From positions 62,001 through 126,000 of the forward strand of contig NZ_CAKMMG010000011.1 of assembly GCF_927798115.1 (NCBI RefSeq): DNA of 64,000 nucleotides, given 5' to 3'. Below the pieces are notes generated by a model. That model did no database searches. It worked only from the letters and a program-made list of their open reading frames with translations, and had not been told where the DNA came from. The DNA comes from Paenibacillus auburnensis. GTDB taxonomy: Bacteria; Bacillota; Bacilli; Paenibacillales; Paenibacillaceae. Every line of letters begins with the position of its first letter. Position 1 is the stretch's first letter. The position numbers and the translations under genes are program-made. Below, in pieces: positions 1 through 9,739 of this stretch.

Positions 1-2199
1 AACGGTGCCTTTGCGCAGCGGAGTGATAGACAAATGAAACTTATCCTGCTCCAGCTGATTGTAAGAAGATTTTAACCCGATACTCCAGATTTGACCGAAT
101 TGGATATTATCCGTTAGCAGCCTGTCACCCAGGAATGCTTCGGCCACGTCTCCGTCATAATCGATTTCCAGCCAGACATCGTCCACATGGGCCGGCCACG
201 AAGGGGATACTTCTATAATGGCCGTTTTTTCCGCTGGTTTCGTTACAGTAATCTCCGGCTTGTACTCCGGAAGCTCCAAGGAATAAGTGCTGAATACACC
301 TTCTTGTTGAAGCCCGCCTAACTGCCCGGCGGTAGACCGCAGCTCTAGTGCCGGAGCAGGGAACAGGGATACGTTGAAAGTACGGTTCCCCTTGGAGGTA
401 CATACCAGTTGATCGTTGTGAGCAGTTAGCGGACAATCGCTGACAACGACCGTCTTCTGACCCCACAGGTCAAAACGGTAGGTCTGCAGTGCCTCGGTCC
501 GGGTAAGCGTAATGAAGCGCACTGTTTTGCCCTCAGCCGTACGGAAGGAAATACCGTTGTTTTTTCCGGCGGCGGGAAGAATCACATAGACCTCGTCCTT
601 TTCCTGAATCTGGCCGTCAGCTGTCTTCAGGGAGCTGACGGAGGATTTAGCAACAACAAACTCCGGAGTCAGGCCGTTATGGGCGTAGAAAAAGACAACC
701 TGCTCTTCTTCCGTCTCCAGTTCCGTCAACAGTTGGGCTGTTGCGCTGACCAAGGCTACGCCATGCAGATCTAAATGAAACGGAAATACGGCGCCTGCAC
801 TGCTTTCCAGTACAGCTTCTCCTTCATAAGGGAAGGAGACTGGTCCGCGGGCAGTGTCAAGTTCGATCCTGAAGCTGCGGTCAGGCATGACTGCGCTATC
901 CTGGAAATTATTCAGGAACACAAAACCGCGGCCTTCTGACTGTCTGACGCACCAGCGCAGCGTCTCTGTATCCAGAGGATCTAGCTCTGATTGACCTTCG
1001 GGCAGCACCGTAGTCATCGGAGCAAGGATGGAGCCGAACGATTCCATAAATAGAGACAGAGAACGTATACGGTCATAGGACTCCCCGATGCGGCCAAATT
1101 CTCCGAGCGGCGATTGGTAGTCATATGTGATTTTCGGAAGAAACTGCTCGTTCATATATGTCTTCTTTCCAGTCGGGTTGGAACCGCCGTGATACATATA
1201 ATAACCCAGCAGGTTACTGCCGCTCGCGAGCTTGACAAGCGTCATCGCTTCTACGCTTTCAGCGGGAACAAACGGACGGGCTTTATAGCTGACCTGCATG
1301 CCCCCGGCCATTTCACAATAAGCGACAGGATACTGGCGGGAATCGAAGTCCACGGTTTCCATCGGTACGGCATGAAGATCGCGGTAGAGAAACTCACGGC
1401 TTGCCGGCTGATCCGGAAGCCAGGAGGTATAAGCGTACCCTGCCAGCATCGGAAGGAAGCCCTCCTCCGGAATAGCGGCTCCGCCCCAAGCCGTAACCGT
1501 AAAGAACAGCGGATCAATTCCGGCTTCCTCAGCGATGCGGCGAAGCTCGGCCAAATGTGCCGTACCCCCTGTTCCGGACGTTAAGAACTTGCCGGTTGTA
1601 TATCCCCAGGCATCATTTGGAGCGCCGCAGTGCATAAATTCATTTTCCAGCTGGACCGCAATTACGGGACCACCTTCCTGGTACATCGTTCCTTTAATCT
1701 GTCTGGAAATTTCACGATAAAGATTTCTGGCCAGCTGAAGGTAGGCAGGGTCGTTTGAACGGAGTTCAAGCGGTTTGGCGAATACCCAGTCCGGAATGCC
1801 TCCGTTGCGGATTTCTCCATGGCAGAAAGGACCAATACGCAGAATAAGCGGATATTCTAGCTTGGCGCAAAGGTCGATGAAATGCCGTAAATTGCGGCTG
1901 CCGCTCCAGTCGAACACGCCTTCTTCTTCCTCGTGGAAATTCCAGAAGACATACGTCGCTACAATATGAATGCCGCCGGCCTTCATCTTAAGCAGCTCTT
2001 CCTCCCACTGGAGGTAATTGAATCGGGAAAAATGGAACTCGCCTACAACCGGAATAAAAGGGATGCCATTCTTGGTCATATAGTAGTTAGTAAATCCAAA
2101 TGATTCACCCTTTGGATTGGAGCCGCCGTTCGCCCCTAATATCCCTGAATGAATTTCTACATGGGGTGCTTCTGTCAGATTAAGCTTGGTTGTAGTCAT
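1..2199 (-). CDS. Glycoside hydrolase family 35 beta-galactosidase (3' end outside window)
   Basis: Probably a cytoplasmic exo-beta-galactosidase releasing galactose from beta-galactosides; no signal peptide is visible. The ATG at 2199 follows AAGGAGG at normal spacing, and the frame stays open to base 1, giving 733 codons with the C-terminus missing. The N-terminal TIM barrel shows GH35 hallmarks: ATYVFWNFHE near residue 65, a VQLENEF stretch with probable acid/base Glu187, YCEMAGG with probable nucleophile Glu296, and YMYHGGSNP further on. The gene is divergent from an AraC regulator and lies in a cluster with GH2, epimerase-like and oxidoreductase genes, which fits plant or mucin galactoside use. 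Substrate specificity cannot be read from sequence. The family call is firm. Confidence 0.93.
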   Translation of the reverse strand, partial: MTTTKLNLTEAPHVEIHSGILGANGGSNPKGESFGFTNYYMTKNGIPFIPVVGEFHFSRFNYLQWEEELLKMKAGGIHIVATYVFWNFHEEEEGVFDWSGSRNLRHFIDLCAKLEYPLILRIGPFCHGEIRNGGIPDWVFAKPLELRSNDPAYLQLARNLYREISRQIKGTMYQEGGPVIAVQLENEFMHCGAPNDAWGYTTGKFLTSGTGGTAHLAELRRIAEEAGIDPLFFTVTAWGGAAIPEEGFLPMLAGYAYTSWLPDQPASREFLYRDLHAVPMETVDFDSRQYPVAYCEMAGGMQVSYKARPFVPAESVEAMTLVKLASGSNLLGYYMYHGGSNPTGKKTYMNEQFLPKITYDYQSPLGEFGRIGESYDRIRSLSLFMESFGSILAPMTTVLPEGQSELDPLDTETLRWCVRQSEGRGFVFLNNFQDSAVMPDRSFRIELDTARGPVSFPYEGEAVLESSAGAVFPFHLDLHGVALVSATAQLLTELETEEEQVVFFYAHNGLTPEFVVAKSSVSSLKTADGQIQEKDEVYVILPAAGKNNGISFRTAEGKTVRFITLTRTEALQTYRFDLWGQKTVVVSDCPLTAHNDQLVCTSKGNRTFNVSLFPAPALELRSTAGQLGGLQQEGVFSTYSLELPEYKPEITVTKPAEKTAIIEVSPSWPAHVDDVWLEIDYDGDVAEAFLGDRLLTDNIQFGQIWSIGLKSSYNQLEQDKFHLSITPLRKGTV

Positions 2200-2240
2200 T
2201 GCACAATGAACCTCCTTGTGATATGTTGCATGCGATGAAT

Positions 2241-2289
2241 TGTATTGTCGGATTTCTAGATAGAAATCTGATTTCTCTTGTATTGTAGG
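2241..2289. promoter_or_regulatory. Candidate operator region between GH35 and AraC genes
   Basis: The 120-base divergent spacer holds an 8-bp-arm inverted repeat (GATTTCTA, GA, TAGAAATC; 2251-2268), flanked by two direct copies of TGTATTGT (2241-2248 and 2279-2286). TGTATTGT occurs again at 6314-6321 before the DUF5107 gene. Binding by the neighbouring AraC protein is inference. Confidence 0.4.
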
Positions 2290-2319
2290 CGAATTCAGTG
2301 TAAATGAGGTAGAGGAGAT

Positions 2320-3195
2320 ATGGCTAAAAAACTGATGGATTATGCTATTCATGCAGAGCGCTCTTACGGGATCCTTATTGCGGGTCATTTCAGAGTAGCA
2401 GCGGATTACGCGATTCACCGTTCCTCTGGCAGCAGAGACTGGCTTTTGATATACACAATATCCGGCGAAGGACAAATTCAGCTCTCTGATGGCTACGTCA
2501 CCTGCGCCGAAGGGGATGTTGCCATACTGCTGCCGGGAATGGCGCATCATTACAGCACCAAGGGAGCGGATTGGGAGATGATCTGGGTGCATTTTATCCC
2601 CGATCCGCACTGGAGCACTTGGCTTAGCCTGCCGGAAAAGGAGCCTAATTTTATCTATCACCGCGTTTCTTCTGCTGAAGCGCGCCTGTCTATTCAGAAT
2701 GCGCTGATGCGGATGATCAGCCATGAGCTGCCAGGTATCAATTCACTGCTTCACCGCCGCCTGTCGGAGCTTGCGCTGGAGGAGGCGATTGTGCATGTCC
2801 AACTGGACGGCAACGCTGGTAATCAGGTCTCCATGGATCCCAGAATCTCCGCGATTCTGCGTGATTTGCAGCTAAACCCAGCCCAGAAGATCAGCCTGCC
2901 CGAGCTTGCCCAAAAAAGCTGTATGTCGACTTCACGGCTGTCCCATCTGTTTAAGGAGCAGGTTGGAGATACCGTGCTGAATACGCTGAACAAGTTCAGA
3001 CTGGAGAGAGCCGCCCAGCTTCTTTCCGGCACTCAGCGGCAGGTGGCGGAGATCGCCGCAGATGTCGGATTTGACTGCGCCATCCATTTTACGCGGAAGT
3101 TCCGCGATACCTTCGGCGAAACGCCCTCTCTTTACAGAAAGCGGAAGCAGTCAGAGATGAAGGAGGGGGCAGATAAGAATATAGTCCATGATTAG
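2320..3195 (+). CDS. AraC family transcriptional regulator with cupin sensor domain
   Basis: A 291-residue one-component regulator. Residues about 15-110 form an AraC-type cupin arm that probably senses a sugar (GEGQIQLSDG and LLPGMAHHY are typical). Residues about 190-285 hold two helix-turn-helix motifs with the family signature (CMSTSRLSHLFKEQVG; then VAEIAADVGF and HFTRKFRDTFG). The start has a GAGGAG site. It is divergent from the GH35 gene and precedes the GH2 gene by 95 bases, so it likely controls one or both. It may respond to a galactoside-derived inducer; activator or repressor action cannot be told from sequence. Confidence 0.9.
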   Translation: MAKKLMDYAIHAERSYGILIAGHFRVAADYAIHRSSGSRDWLLIYTISGEGQIQLSDGYVTCAEGDVAILLPGMAHHYSTKGADWEMIWVHFIPDPHWSTWLSLPEKEPNFIYHRVSSAEARLSIQNALMRMISHELPGINSLLHRRLSELALEEAIVHVQLDGNAGNQVSMDPRISAILRDLQLNPAQKISLPELAQKSCMSTSRLSHLFKEQVGDTVLNTLNKFRLERAAQLLSGTQRQVAEIAADVGFDCAIHFTRKFRDTFGETPSLYRKRKQSEMKEGADKNIVHD

Positions 3196-3290
3196 CCGAA
3201 AATCATCAATTGGATTATGAATCGCTTTGCGTTACATTGGGGGTATCTTGAAGAGGCACCTGAAATGATACACGCTAAGGAGTGAAACTA

Positions 3291-5261
3291 GTGGCAGAGC
3301 TGGGAAGAACAACGATTTTGCTGGACAAGCCGTGGGGATTTCAACTGGATCCTGAAGCCGCAGGATTTACAATGGAGTGGCCGGCAAACGGATTGCCGTC
3401 TTCTGAAACCGTATCCATACCGCATACATGGAATGTACAGCCGGAAACCGAACATTATCGGGGACTGGGCTGGTATGAACATCGCTTCCAGGCACCAGAG
3501 ATTCCTCCGGATGGCCGGGTATGGCTTCACTTTGAAGCTGTATACCATGACGCCGTCATCTGGATAAACGGGCAACAAGCCGGAAGCCACCTGAATTCCG
3601 GGTATACCGCATTCCGGGTTGAGGTAACACGGTATGTTAAACCGGGAGAAGAAAATCTGCTGGTGGTTTCCGTCGATAACGGAAACAGCGAAACGGCGCT
3701 GCCTAAAGGCAACAGTTTCGATTGGGCCGATGACGGCGGGATTATCCGCGATGTAACGATGATCCTCACCGGAGAAGCTGCAATTGATTCAATCGGCGTT
3801 GAGGCGGTTCCGATCTTTTCGCCTGACGGACAATCGGCGGTTACCGGGAAGATTACGGGGGAGGTTACACTTCATGAGGCCCTGCAGCCCCGCAGTCGGG
3901 AAGTAAGCCTCGAGTTCATCTTGCAGTACAAAGGAACAACAGTATGGACGGGAACGCAAAAGGCCAGTTATCCATGCAATGCTATTCCGTTTCCGGAGAT
4001 TACGGTGGACGGTATCGAGCCTTGGCATTTTGACCGCCCTAATTTATATGAGCTGCATGTGCATCTTTCCGCCGGAGGCCAGATGCAAGACGAAGTAACG
4101 ATTGCGATCGGGTTCCGGGAGTTCAAAGCGGAGGGCAGCCGGTTTCTGCTGAACGGCGAGCCGGTCAGACTGACGGGTGTGGAATGGATGCCGGGCTCTC
4201 ATCCTTATACGGGAATGGCAGAGTCTGAAGAAGACATTAAGCGTGTATTGAAGCAGCTTAAGCTTGCCAATGGGGTGCTGACCCGCTTTCACTGGCAGCA
4301 AAGCGACAAGCTGCTGGAATGGTGCGACCGCTACGGAATTCTCGTACAGGAGGAAATTCCCTTGTGGCAGCAGCCCGCCGAGCCAGGCGAGGCGACGATT
4401 CCACTGGTACGGCAGCAGCTCTCTGAAATGATTTCCCGGCACCGCCATCATCCCAGCGTCATTGCATGGGGTGTCGGCAATGAGCTGGACGGCCAGTCCG
4501 CCCAAACGGTACGTTACGTTAAGGAAATGAAAGCCTATATTCAGCCGCTTGATTCCTCCCGGATGGTGAACTATGTGAGTAACACGGTACATCTGGATCC
4601 TTTCGCCGACGCGACGGGAGCGGGCGATGTTATTATGTGGAACGATTATATCGGAACCTGGCATGGAGAGCATGACATGGAAGAGACGGTGCAGAAGCTG
4701 GTCGCAGCTTACCCGGACAAGCCGATTGTAGTTGCGGAATTCGGACTATGCGAGCCGGCATATTCTGGAGGTGATGCACGCCGTCGGGAACAGATGCTTG
4801 AAAAAATGGATGTCTACCGTAAATACCCGAATATAGCCGGAATGATTTACTTCAGCCTGAACGATTACCGTACCCAAATGGGCGAGGACGGCGAAGGGCG
4901 GCTGCGTCAGCGGGTTCATGGGGTCACCGATCTTTACGGGGTGGAGAAGGAGTCGTACCAGATACTGAAGGATGTATCGTCCCCGGTTAAGCTGGAGGTG
5001 TTAAACAGCGAAGATGGCGATGAGCCCATCTGCCGCTTGACCTGCAGTAACCATCTTCCCAGTTACTCCATCTCCGGATATAAGCTTCATCTGGCAGAAG
5101 AAACAGGCGGCTGGGAACAATGCTTTGATATTCCGGAATTGTTGCCGGGTGAGCATGCGGATATATCCGTTCCCGCTCTCGGTTTAGCGCAAAGAATGAA
5201 GGCGATTGTCCGGCGGCCGAACGGATTTAAAGTGCTGGAACATTGGTTCGAGCTGCGATAA
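3291..5261 (+). CDS. Glycoside hydrolase family 2 enzyme
   Basis: A beta-galactosidase/beta-glucuronidase-type retaining glycosidase, 656 residues, probably cytoplasmic. It has an N-terminal jelly-roll sugar-binding domain (WLHFEAVYHDAVIWINGQQ), an Ig-like domain, then the TIM barrel. The acid/base is Glu398 in GVGNELDG and the nucleophile is Glu483 in VVAEFG. A GTG lies 9 bases upstream at 3282, but the AAGGAG site at 3277-3282 overlaps it; GTG 3291 has 8-base spacing and is preferred. The gene is shorter than LacZ (about 1,000 residues) and nearer UidA in size. Context with GH35 suggests a galactoside or galacturonide-type substrate, but specificity is open. Confidence 0.9.
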   Translation: MAELGRTTILLDKPWGFQLDPEAAGFTMEWPANGLPSSETVSIPHTWNVQPETEHYRGLGWYEHRFQAPEIPPDGRVWLHFEAVYHDAVIWINGQQAGSHLNSGYTAFRVEVTRYVKPGEENLLVVSVDNGNSETALPKGNSFDWADDGGIIRDVTMILTGEAAIDSIGVEAVPIFSPDGQSAVTGKITGEVTLHEALQPRSREVSLEFILQYKGTTVWTGTQKASYPCNAIPFPEITVDGIEPWHFDRPNLYELHVHLSAGGQMQDEVTIAIGFREFKAEGSRFLLNGEPVRLTGVEWMPGSHPYTGMAESEEDIKRVLKQLKLANGVLTRFHWQQSDKLLEWCDRYGILVQEEIPLWQQPAEPGEATIPLVRQQLSEMISRHRHHPSVIAWGVGNELDGQSAQTVRYVKEMKAYIQPLDSSRMVNYVSNTVHLDPFADATGAGDVIMWNDYIGTWHGEHDMEETVQKLVAAYPDKPIVVAEFGLCEPAYSGGDARRREQMLEKMDVYRKYPNIAGMIYFSLNDYRTQMGEDGEGRLRQRVHGVTDLYGVEKESYQILKDVSSPVKLEVLNSEDGDEPICRLTCSNHLPSYSISGYKLHLAEETGGWEQCFDIPELLPGEHADISVPALGLAQRMKAIVRRPNGFKVLEHWFELR

Positions 5262-5281
5262 GACAATAATTACGATTACAC

Positions 5282-5307
5282 AAAATCCCCCTTCAAGGGG
5301 GATTTTT
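5282..5307. terminator. Bidirectional rho-independent terminator
   Basis: AATCCCCC, loop TTCA, then GGGGGATTTTT. It sits between the converging GH2 and AraC genes and has A/T tracts on both sides, so it can serve both. Confidence 0.85.
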
Positions 5308-5331
5308 CATTTGGAGGATATAAGTCACTCT

Positions 5332-6207
5332 TCAGCCCTTTAGTTTGTTCCGGTAATCGGTAGGCGAGAGTCCGATAATTTTACGGAATAACCGCGAGAA
5401 ATAATACGGGTCTTTGAAGCCAAGTGTATGGCAAATCTCTTTAATGCTCATAGGGGTCAAATCAAGGAGCTGGCTTGCGCGCCGCATTTTCAGGCGAAGG
5501 TAATAGTCGACCGGGGCAAACCCGACGGAGGTTTTGAAAAGATGGTTGAGATGCTGCCTGGAAATTTGCGTGTACTGGGCGATTTCATCCAGTGTCAGAC
5601 TCTCCTCCAGCTTCATGTTCATCAAATGGATTGCTGTTTCAATATACTGCTTCTTACGGTCCTCGTCCTCGCGCTCGGGGATCATCCCCAGCGAGCTTAT
5701 CGCATAGGCTGCCGTCTGCATGGCATAAACTTGATGCGAAGCGGAGTGAGCGCTGCCCGAGAGCAGGTCGTAACACTGATGGAATAACGCGATGAATTTT
5801 TCGGAATCCTGGGAACCCAGCGTCAGCGGACCAGCTCCGCCCTTTAGAAGAGCAGAGTAGCCTTCAGCCTGCTCTCCCTTGAAGTGAAACCAGTATATTG
5901 TCCATGGATGCTCAGTTTCTGTCCAGTAGGAATGCGGGGTCCTGGCAGGGATAACGATCAGCTGGCGTTCTTTTAAAACATGCAGTACTCCGCCTATAGA
6001 GACGCGGCCTTCACCCTCCGCACAGTAAATCAAAATGTAAGTATCACAGCCATTCGGCCGTTCACGATAATGATAACGTGCGCGGGGATAGAAGCCGATG
6101 TCTGTAAGATACAGCATCCGGTTTAGCGGATGGGCGACGATCTGTTCCAGCTGGTAAGCGGGGAGCACGATGATTTTTTCTGATTCAAAACCTTCAATTT
6201 TCTTCAT
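5332..6207 (-). CDS. AraC family transcriptional regulator (second in cluster)
   Basis: A 291-residue regulator with an N-terminal cupin arm (residues about 25-120; EGEGRVSIGG, VIPARTPHSYW) and a C-terminal double helix-turn-helix (about 190-290; YTQISRQHLNHLFKTSVG, IKEICHTLGFKDPYYFSRLFRK). It is the same length as the AraC protein at 2320 but clearly diverged. It is transcribed away from the DUF5107-TPR operon across a 152-base spacer and probably controls it. An AAGGAG site lies about 11 bases before the ATG, rather far but acceptable. Confidence 0.9.
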   Translation of the reverse strand: MKKIEGFESEKIIVLPAYQLEQIVAHPLNRMLYLTDIGFYPRARYHYRERPNGCDTYILIYCAEGEGRVSIGGVLHVLKERQLIVIPARTPHSYWTETEHPWTIYWFHFKGEQAEGYSALLKGGAGPLTLGSQDSEKFIALFHQCYDLLSGSAHSASHQVYAMQTAAYAISSLGMIPEREDEDRKKQYIETAIHLMNMKLEESLTLDEIAQYTQISRQHLNHLFKTSVGFAPVDYYLRLKMRRASQLLDLTPMSIKEICHTLGFKDPYYFSRLFRKIIGLSPTDYRNKLKG

Positions 6208-6359
6208 AGGTGCGAAATACTCCTTCCGGAATGTACCGCCATAGTATAGATTAAAAAAAGAAAATAGTCCATTATGTTCCGAATTTCGTGAATTGTAGCG
6301 TCCGCAGCGCTCCTGTATTGTTGAGGTATAAGTTCATTTTACACACAGGAGTGATTACG

Positions 6360-9300
6360 TTGACGCAGATCTCAAAAACGAGAGTTTGGGAAGAAACGGT
6401 GCATATCCCGACCTACAGCGTAGGCGAGCCGAATAAAAACCCGATGTTCCTGGAAAAGCGGGTCTATCAGGGAAGCTCGGGCCGGGTATATCCGCACCCC
6501 GTAATTGAAAAAATCGAAGACGAGAAGAAACCCGTTCCTTATCAAATGGTTATTCTTGAAAACGAATACCTTCATATTGAAATCATGCCGGAGCTGGGTG
6601 GTCGCATTTACCGCGCGGTAGACCGGACGAACAATTATGATTTTGTCTATTACAACCAGGTGATTAAACCAGCGCTTGTCGGGCTTGCAGGACCATGGAT
6701 TTCCGGTGGGATCGAATTTAACTGGCCGCAGCATCACCGCCCGAACACGTATGGTCCGGTCGAATATAAGCTGGAGGAGAAGGCTGACGGCAGTGCAACC
6801 GTGTGGGTCAGCGAAATCGACCGGATGTACGGAACCAAGGTGACGGCAGGCTTTACGCTCCACCCGGACAAAGCCTATCTGGAAATTTCGGCGCAATTGT
6901 ACAACCGCACCCCGGAGCCGCAAACCTTCCTGTGGTGGGCGAACCCGGCCGTTGCTGTAAACGATCATACACAGTCGGTATTCCCTCCGGACGTAACCGC
7001 GGTATTTGACCACGGCAAACGTGACGTATCGCGCTTCCCGATTGCAACCGGAACCTATTACAAAATGGACTATTCATCCGGTGTAGATATTTCCCGCTAC
7101 AAAAATATCCCGGTGCCGACTTCTTATATGGCTTACAAGTCCGACTACAATTTCGTCGGCGGATATGACCACTCTGTGCAGGCCGGACTTCTGCATGTGG
7201 CGAACCATCACATTTCCCCAGGCAAGAAGCAATGGACTTGGGGGAACGGGGAGTTCGGCCAGGCGTGGGATCGCAATCTTACGGATGAGGACGGACCGTA
7301 CATCGAGCTGATGACAGGCGTATTTACGGACAACCAGCCGGATTTTACATGGCTGCAGCCTTACGAAGAAAAGACTTTTACCCAATACTTCATGCCGTAT
7401 AAGAATATTGGCGTTGTGAAGAACGCGACGACGGAAGCGGCGGTCAATCTCGAAGTGGACGAGGAACTAGGAAAAGCTTCGGTGTATGTGTATACCACCG
7501 CCCATTATGAGGAAGCGGTAGTCGAACTCGCCGGACCGGGAGGCCAACTGCTATCCAAGCAGCTGACGCTGACCCCGGCGGATACATTCTTTGCGGAAAT
7601 CACGCTGGACGCAGGCGTAAAGGAACATGAGCTTACGCTTACGGTTAAAGATGCTGCAGGCCAAGTGCTTGTATCCTATTCACCGCAGCCTAAGGATATT
7701 GAACAGGTACCGGATGCCGCCAAACCGCTGCCTGAACCCTCGGAGATTGCTACCAATGAAGAACTGTATTTGGCCGGGCTTCACTTGGAGCAATACCGGC
7801 ACGCCACCTTTGAGCCGGAGCCGTATTACCTGGAAGGGCTCAAGCGTGACGAGAACGACAGCCGGATCAATATCGCCTATGGCACACTGCTGCTGCGGAG
7901 AGGTTTGTTCGCGGAAAGTGAGAAGCATTTCCGTAAAGCGGTCAAGCGGGTGACCTGGCGTAACCCGAACCCGTATGACGGCGAAGCCTATTATCAGCTC
8001 GGAGTCAGCCTGAAGCTGCAGGGACGTCTGGATGAGGCGTTCAGCGCTTTCTATAAAGCGGTATGGAGCGCGGCATGGCAGGACGGCGGTTATTTCTCTC
8101 TGGCCCAAATCGCTGCCGCGAAAGGCAGCTATGCAGAGGCGCTGGAGCTTGCCGAACGCTCGCTCATCCGCAATGCACGGAACTATAAATCACGGAATAT
8201 CAAGACGGCGATGCTGCGCAAGCTGGGCAGACTGAACGAAGCGGAAAGCTTTGCCGCAGAAACATTGAAGCTGGATGTCGCCGACTTTGGCGCTCACTTT
8301 GAACTGGTCCTCGTCAAGAAGTCAGCGGAAAAAAACGGAGATTCCACTGAGGTTCTTGGACAGCTCAGGGAGCTGCTGCGGGACGAGCCGAAAAATTACC
8401 TGGAGCTCGCCTCTGACTACGCACATGCCGGGCTGTACGAGGAAGCGGCTGATGTGCTGCTTCTGAGCAAGGACTCTCAAGATCCGCTTGTAAATTATAC
8501 CTTGGGTTATCTGTACAGTAAGTTAGGACGGGAGGATGCGGAGCGCAGCTATACTGCGGCCGGAGGCGCAGCGAAAGCCGATTACTGCTTCCCGAATACG
8601 CTGTTTGAGCTTCAGATGCTGGAATATGCAATCTCATTCAATCCTGAGGACGCGAGAGCTCTTTACTATCTGGGAAATCTGCTTTATGACAAGAAACGCC
8701 ACCAGGAAGCCATCCGGTATTGGGAGCGTTCCCGCTCCATTGACGACAGCTATTCGGTCGTTCACCGGAATTTGGCCTTGGCTTACTACAACAAGCAAGG
8801 CGATCCGGCTGCTGCGCGTACCTCTCTTGAGAAAGCGCTGGAGTGCGATCCGGGGGATGCGCGGGTGCTGTTCGAGCTGGACCAGCTTTATAAAAAGCTC
8901 GCAATCGCAGCGGATGATCGTCTTGCATTCCTTGAGAAGCATGCCGTACTCGTCTCTGCCCGCGATGATCTGTATCTTGAATATGTCACGCTCCATAATC
9001 TTACCGGTAAGCATGAGGAAGCGCTCCGGCTGTTGGCTTCGCGGAATTTCCATCCGTGGGAAGGCGGCGAGGGTAAAGCGACAGGCCAATATGTACTGGC
9101 GAATGTGGAGCTGGCGAAGCAGCACATTCTAAAGGGAAGCTACGAACAGGCGGTAGAGCTGCTCGAGCGGGCGCTTGTCTATCCGCTGAATCTTGGAGAA
9201 GGCAAGCTGGCCGGTGCACAGGAAAATAATATTTACTATTATCTTGGCAGTGCTTATGAAGGACTGGGACGGCAGGAGGAAGCGCAAGGCTCGTTCCGCA

Positions 9301-9683
9301 TTGCTTCGCAAGGTCTGGAGGAACCGACCAGCGCGATGTACTACAACGACCAGCCGCCAGAAATGATTTTTTACCAGGGCCTGGCCTGGTTAAAGCTGAA
9401 CAATACACATGAAGCAAGACGCCGGTTCAACAAACTGGTGGATTACGCGGAAAAACATCTCTTCGACGATGTAAAGATTGATTATTTCGCGGTTTCGCTT
9501 CCGGACTTCCTGGTGTTCGATGAGGACTTAAACAAGAAAAATGAAATTCATTGCCGGTTCATGAGAGGTCTCGGACTGCTCGGTCTCGGCAGCAACAGCA
9601 CAGCAGAGGCAGAATTCAAAGAGGCACTGCGTCTGGATTGCAATCATATGGGCGCAAAAATCCATATGCAGCTGAGCAAGTAA
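6360..9683 (+). CDS. DUF5107 domain protein with C-terminal TPR array
   Basis: A 1,107-residue protein of unknown biochemical role. The N-terminal half (residues about 35-340) is a DUF5107-type beta-rich domain; its shape and conserved ELGGR, GLAGPWISGG and FNWPQHH stretches recall sugar-binding aldose-epimerase-like folds. From about residue 470 on it carries many tetratricopeptide repeats (YYQLGVSLKLQGRLDEAFSAF, ALYYLGNLLYDKKRHQEAI and others). No signal peptide. The chosen start is TTG 6360, with AGGAG at 6347-6351; upstream in-frame ATG and GTG codons lack a spaced site. It heads an apparent operon with an epimerase-like and a Gfo/Idh/MocA gene, so a sugar-processing scaffold role is plausible but unproven. 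Confidence 0.85.
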   Translation: MTQISKTRVWEETVHIPTYSVGEPNKNPMFLEKRVYQGSSGRVYPHPVIEKIEDEKKPVPYQMVILENEYLHIEIMPELGGRIYRAVDRTNNYDFVYYNQVIKPALVGLAGPWISGGIEFNWPQHHRPNTYGPVEYKLEEKADGSATVWVSEIDRMYGTKVTAGFTLHPDKAYLEISAQLYNRTPEPQTFLWWANPAVAVNDHTQSVFPPDVTAVFDHGKRDVSRFPIATGTYYKMDYSSGVDISRYKNIPVPTSYMAYKSDYNFVGGYDHSVQAGLLHVANHHISPGKKQWTWGNGEFGQAWDRNLTDEDGPYIELMTGVFTDNQPDFTWLQPYEEKTFTQYFMPYKNIGVVKNATTEAAVNLEVDEELGKASVYVYTTAHYEEAVVELAGPGGQLLSKQLTLTPADTFFAEITLDAGVKEHELTLTVKDAAGQVLVSYSPQPKDIEQVPDAAKPLPEPSEIATNEELYLAGLHLEQYRHATFEPEPYYLEGLKRDENDSRINIAYGTLLLRRGLFAESEKHFRKAVKRVTWRNPNPYDGEAYYQLGVSLKLQGRLDEAFSAFYKAVWSAAWQDGGYFSLAQIAAAKGSYAEALELAERSLIRNARNYKSRNIKTAMLRKLGRLNEAESFAAETLKLDVADFGAHFELVLVKKSAEKNGDSTEVLGQLRELLRDEPKNYLELASDYAHAGLYEEAADVLLLSKDSQDPLVNYTLGYLYSKLGREDAERSYTAAGGAAKADYCFPNTLFELQMLEYAISFNPEDARALYYLGNLLYDKKRHQEAIRYWERSRSIDDSYSVVHRNLALAYYNKQGDPAAARTSLEKALECDPGDARVLFELDQLYKKLAIAADDRLAFLEKHAVLVSARDDLYLEYVTLHNLTGKHEEALRLLASRNFHPWEGGEGKATGQYVLANVELAKQHILKGSYEQAVELLERALVYPLNLGEGKLAGAQENNIYYYLGSAYEGLGRQEEAQGSFRIASQGLEEPTSAMYYNDQPPEMIFYQGLAWLKLNNTHEARRRFNKLVDYAEKHLFDDVKIDYFAVSLPDFLVFDEDLNKKNEIHCRFMRGLGLLGLGSNSTAEAEFKEALRLDCNHMGAKIHMQLSK

Positions 9684-9689
9684 CAAGTG

Positions 9690-9720
9690 AAATCCGGGAC
9701 GGCAAGTCCCGGATTTCTTT
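9690..9720 (+). terminator. Intercistronic hairpin terminator
   Basis: AAATCCGGGAC, loop GGCA, then GTCCCGGATTT and a TTCTTTT tract directly after the DUF5107 stop codon. The next gene starts only 20 bases later, so read-through may set the ratio of the two products. Confidence 0.75.
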
Positions 9721-9739
9721 TGTAACCGGAGGGATAAAC

